A stretch of 8,818 bases of DNA from an uncultured Acetatifactor sp. GTDB lineage: Bacteria; Bacillota; Clostridia; Lachnospirales; Lachnospiraceae. Every line of letters begins with the position of its first letter. The first letter of the stretch is position 1. The notes under the pieces were generated by a model that did not search any database, was not told the origin of the DNA, and saw only the letters and a list, made by a program, of their open reading frames with translations. The stretch spans positions 1 to 8,818 of the forward strand of contig CAJTPH010000034.1 of the NCBI GenBank assembly GCA_910578215.1, read 5' to 3'. Positions 6,809 to 8,818 of the stretch are shown here, in pieces. The position numbers and the translations under genes were made by a program.

Positions 6809-6833
6809 CTTGTGTGGTATATAGGCTTATAAT
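6805..6833 (+). promoter_or_regulatory. Strong internal sigma-A promoter driving the aldolase gene
   Basis: TTGACT (6805-6810), a 17-base spacer, and a perfect TATAAT (6828-6833). Transcription would start near 6840, about 30 bases before the aldolase ATG. The -35 box overlaps the TGA stop of the PduV-type gene. The spacer matches the main operon promoter at 11 of 17 positions. The aldolase and downstream genes could therefore be transcribed apart from the dehydratase genes. Confidence 0.8.
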
Positions 6834-6870
6834 TAAGTCAAGAAATAACAAACCATCAGGAGGAATCAAA

Positions 6871-7674
6871 ATGCAAAACGAGTATGAAATCAAAAAAGAG
6901 ATTTGCGACATCGGCAAGAGAATTTACAACAGGAACATGGTTGCTGCAAACGACGGTAACATTTCTGTCAAGCTCAGCGACAACGAATTCCTTTGCACGC
7001 CTACCGGCGTATCCAAGGGCTTCATGACTCCCGAGTATATCTGTAAGGTAGACGCACAGGGCAATGTGATCCAGGCAAACGGCAATTTTAAGCCCTCATC
7101 CGAGATCAAGATGCATATGAGGGTATATCAGGAGAGACCGGACGTGAGATCCGTAGTTCATGCTCATCCCGTATATGCCACCAGCTTTGCCATCGCAGGC
7201 ATTCCTCTGACACAGCCCATCATGCCCGAGGCAGTAATCGCTCTTGGCTGCGTGCCCATCGCAAAGTACGGCAGACCTTCCACCATGGAGATTCCGGACG
7301 CGGTTTCGGAGTATGTACAGTATTTTGACGCGGTGCTGCTTGAGAGCCACGGCGCGCTGACCTATTCCGATTCCCTGCTCAACGCATACCTGAAGATGGA
7401 GTCCGTGGAGTTTTACGCACAGCTTCTGTATCAGTCCAGACTTCTGGGCGGTCCCAAGGAATTCACCCCTCAGCAGGTGGAGGAGCTCTATGAGATCAGA
7501 AGGCAGTTCGGCATGAAGGGACGTCATCCGGCTAACCTCTGCCCGAACCTGAAGGAAGGCCAGCCCAGCTGCCATAACTGCGGCGGACACTGTGGCGAGC
7601 ACAAGGCAGGCGCGGCATCTCCCGATCTGGTAGCAGAGATCACCAAGAAGGTCATCGAGCAGCTTGGCAAATAA
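6871..7674 (+). CDS. fucA: Class II aldolase (L-fuculose/L-rhamnulose-1-phosphate type) with Cys-rich linker and C-terminal encapsulation helix
   Basis: A 267-residue zinc aldolase that splits a deoxyketose-1-phosphate to DHAP and L-lactaldehyde. The FucA-type core spans about 1-215: the phosphate-binding region includes NDGNIS (27-32) and TGVSKG (45-50), the catalytic acid is E78 in PSSE, and the zinc histidines are H97, H99 and H160. Fuculose versus rhamnulose phosphate cannot be decided from sequence. Beyond the core is a roughly 50-residue extension with four cysteines, C224-x9-C234-x2-C237-x3-C241, mixed with histidines 235, 240 and 244, followed by SPDLVAEITKKVIEQLGK (250-267), an amphipathic helix typical of BMC encapsulation peptides. 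The start is set by AGGAGG (6858-6863) 7 bases before the ATG; a TTG at 6805 is part of the promoter. The presence of an aldolase in the operon is what marks GRM5 loci. Confidence 0.94.
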   Translation: MQNEYEIKKEICDIGKRIYNRNMVAANDGNISVKLSDNEFLCTPTGVSKGFMTPEYICKVDAQGNVIQANGNFKPSSEIKMHMRVYQERPDVRSVVHAHPVYATSFAIAGIPLTQPIMPEAVIALGCVPIAKYGRPSTMEIPDAVSEYVQYFDAVLLESHGALTYSDSLLNAYLKMESVEFYAQLLYQSRLLGGPKEFTPQQVEELYEIRRQFGMKGRHPANLCPNLKEGQPSCHNCGGHCGEHKAGAASPDLVAEITKKVIEQLGK

Positions 7675-7700
7675 AAATCTGCAGGGAAACCGATAAAAAT

Positions 7701-7724
7701 TTCTGAGTGAAGATTCACTGAGAA
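7701..7724. other. Inverted repeat after the aldolase gene
   Basis: TTCTGAGTGAA and TTCACTGAGAA flank a 2-base centre, pairing at 10 of 11 positions, 26 bases after the aldolase stop. On the plus strand no T-run follows. On the minus strand the repeat is followed by ATTTTTAT, so it is more terminator-like in the antisense direction. On the plus strand it could stabilise the 3' end of a strongly transcribed aldolase message. Function uncertain. Confidence 0.35.
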
Positions 7725-7801
7725 GCTGAAGCATTCAGGAAATCCGGTTATGGGCAGAAATTAAGCTTCGGGGAAATTTTGGGATAAAATATTGAAATCA
7801 G

Positions 7802-7820
7802 TGCCCGTGGAAGGCGGGCA
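7802..7820 (+). promoter_or_regulatory. Hairpin presenting the GlcG-gene ribosome binding site in its loop
   Basis: TGCCCG / TGGAAGG / CGGGCA is a perfect 6-bp stem. The 7-base loop contains the Shine-Dalgarno GGAAGG (7809-7814), and the start codon at 7822 follows the stem by one base. The same 6-7-6 layout occurs at 2372-2390 and 4982-5000. Holding the binding site in a loop suggests translational control, possibly by an RNA-binding protein that reads GGA in loops, but no such protein is encoded here. Confidence 0.45.
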
Positions 7821-7821
7821 T

Positions 7822-8367
7822 ATGGGTGTAAAAATGAACAATATTGAGATAGAATCCATTGTCCGCGAGGTTTTAAACAAGACCTCGGGCAGTCAGGGCG
7901 CACCCGGGCAGGGTAAGCTTACAGAGGCAAACGGAGGGCAGGTACAGATCTCGATGCCCCTTGCCCTGGCGGTAAAGCTCATCGGCAGGATCGAGGAGAA
8001 GGCCGCCGAGTGGGGGATGAGAGTGGTGACGGCGGTGTCGGACGCTTCCGGCAGGCCCGTTGCGGTTCACTGCATGGACGGTGCTTACATGGGCAGCTTT
8101 GACGTGGCCTTGAACAAGACATACACATCCATAGCGTTTCAGATGTCTACCGCGGAGCTGGCAGGCTTAAGCCAGCCGGGGGAAAGCCTTTATGGAATCC
8201 AGTTCACCAATGAGGGCAGGATTGTTATCTTCGGCGGCGGAGAGGTCCTGAAGCGTAATGGAGTCATTATTGGAGCGCTGGGCGTCAGCGGTGGAAGCGC
8301 GAAGCAGGACACCGAGCTGGCTGCCTACGGAAAATCCATTTTTGAGGAGGTAATCACGTGCTTGTAA
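7822..8367 (+). CDS. GlcG/PduO C-terminal-type heme-binding domain protein with N-terminal encapsulation helix
   Basis: A 181-residue protein with two parts. Residues about 5-20 (NNIEIESIVREVLNK) form an amphipathic helix of the encapsulation-peptide kind, followed by a Gly/Gln/Ala-rich linker to about residue 40. Residues ~43-180 are a GlcG/HbpS-type domain (PF03928), seen in DASGRPVAVHCMDGA, ALNKTYTSIAFQM and the late IGALGVSGGSAKQDTELA. In Salmonella PduO this domain follows a cobalamin adenosyltransferase and binds heme; here it stands alone, as fits a B12-independent pathway. Its job in GRM compartments is not established. The start at 7822 is preferred because GGAAGG is 7 bases upstream. 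The ATG at 7834 has no suitably spaced site but would keep the helix, and a TTG at 7792 is too far upstream of the site. The gene lies 147 bases after the aldolase and overlaps the next gene by 10 bases. Confidence 0.9.
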   Translation: MGVKMNNIEIESIVREVLNKTSGSQGAPGQGKLTEANGGQVQISMPLALAVKLIGRIEEKAAEWGMRVVTAVSDASGRPVAVHCMDGAYMGSFDVALNKTYTSIAFQMSTAELAGLSQPGESLYGIQFTNEGRIVIFGGGEVLKRNGVIIGALGVSGGSAKQDTELAAYGKSIFEEVITCL

Positions 8368-8818
8368 ACGAGAGCTTGGTACAGGACATTGTACAGGAGG
8401 TTGTAGCAAAGCTGAATATTTCTGAGCCGGCGGCAAAATACCACGGGGTATTTACCGACATGAACGACGCTATTGCGGCGGCGAAGAAGGCGCAGGCTGT
8501 TGTGCGCAGAATGTCCCTTGACCAGAGAGAACAAATTATTTCAAATATCCGCAGGAAGACCCATGAAAATGCGGAGGCGTTGTCCAGGATGGCGGTCAAT
8601 GAGACCGGCATGGGCAATGTAGGGGATAAGATCATAAAGCATCATCTTGTTGCGGACAAGACGCCGGGAACGGAGGACCTGAAGACCGTTGCCTGGTCCG
8701 GAGACAGGGGACTGACCCTGATCGAGATGGGACCCTTCGGCGTTATCGGAGCGATCACTCCCTGCACCAATCCCAGCGCAACCGTTATCTGTAATTCCAT
8801 CGGCATGATAGCGGCGGG
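8358..8818 (+). CDS. pduP: CoA-acylating propionaldehyde dehydrogenase, PduP/EutE family (C-terminus cut by window edge)
   Basis: The first 153 residues of a PduP-type enzyme, which is normally about 460-500 residues. It would oxidise propionaldehyde with NAD+ and CoA to propionyl-CoA inside the compartment. The N-terminus (VNESLVQDIVQEVVAKLN) is a typical encapsulation peptide, followed by a short linker and the dehydrogenase domain from about residue 30: MNDAIAAAKKAQ, LDQREQIISNIRR and GPFGVIGAITPCTNPSATV, the start of the nucleotide-binding core. The catalytic cysteine is beyond the window. The start is GTG at 8358, set by GAGGAGG (8344-8350) 7 bases upstream. It overlaps the stop of the GlcG-type gene by 10 bases, so the two are probably translationally coupled. 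Lactaldehyde or acetaldehyde are possible side substrates. Confidence 0.95.
   Translation, partial: MLVNESLVQDIVQEVVAKLNISEPAAKYHGVFTDMNDAIAAAKKAQAVVRRMSLDQREQIISNIRRKTHENAEALSRMAVNETGMGNVGDKIIKHHLVADKTPGTEDLKTVAWSGDRGLTLIEMGPFGVIGAITPCTNPSATVICNSIGMIAA

Noticed and set aside
6805..6870. TTG start extending the aldolase N-terminus by 22 residues
   Set aside because: The TTG is the first half of the -35 box of a near-consensus promoter, and AGGAGG marks the ATG at 6871.
7701..7724. Rho-independent terminator after the aldolase gene
   Set aside because: No T-run follows on the plus strand; the T-run is on the minus-strand side, where no gene needs it. Kept only as an inverted repeat.
7761..7790. 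Possible promoter before the GlcG gene (TTAAGC, 18 bases, TAAAAT)
   Set aside because: The -35 box is poor and the spacer does not resemble the two strong BMC promoters.

Overview
The window carries the start of a glycyl-radical-enzyme bacterial microcompartment (BMC) operon of the fucose/rhamnose-to-1,2-propanediol type (GRM5 in the usual classification, the type known from Roseburia inulinivorans and Clostridium phytofermentans). Strong AGGAGG-type ribosome binding sites, sigma-A promoters, an oxygen-sensitive glycyl radical dehydratase and the gene order point to an anaerobic Firmicute, most likely a gut Lachnospiraceae of moderate to fairly high GC. That assignment is inference; there is no rRNA gene to confirm it.

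Layout. Minus strand, 1-2036: a PHP-domain (YcdX-like) phosphatase cut by the left edge, with a leader holding a 20-bp palindrome and a GC hairpin that abuts its ribosome binding site; a 300-base spacer with no gene; then a winged-helix AlkZ-like DNA glycosylase family protein. Next comes a divergent 400-base intergenic region with A-tracts, a near-consensus plus-strand promoter (2314-2342) and candidate minus-strand promoters. Plus strand, 2438-8818: B12-independent 1,2-propanediol (diol) dehydratase, its radical-SAM activase, a PduU/EutS-type shell protein, a PduV/EutP-type small GTPase, a class II L-fuculose/rhamnulose-phosphate aldolase with its own very strong internal promoter (6805-6833), a stand-alone GlcG/PduO-C heme-binding-type protein, and the first 153 residues of a PduP-type CoA-acylating aldehyde dehydrogenase cut by the right edge.

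How the genes work together (family knowledge plus inference). The aldolase cleaves L-fuculose-1-P or L-rhamnulose-1-P to DHAP and L-lactaldehyde. Lactaldehyde is reduced to 1,2-propanediol by an enzyme not in the window. The glycyl radical dehydratase converts propanediol to propionaldehyde, and PduP turns the aldehyde into propionyl-CoA. Three of the proteins (aldolase C-terminus, GlcG N-terminus, PduP N-terminus) carry similar short amphipathic helices that look like encapsulation peptides. The remaining shell proteins, phosphotransacylase, alcohol dehydrogenase and sugar-specific genes should lie to the right of the window.

The points most worth a second look are the two sigma-A promoters that share 11 of 17 spacer bases, three intergenic hairpins with the same 6-7-6 geometry (one showing the ribosome binding site in its loop), the four-cysteine linker in the aldolase, a GlcG protein carrying its own targeting helix, and a dehydratase and short activase with no recognisable targeting peptide. 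No mobile element, CRISPR array, tRNA or rRNA was seen.
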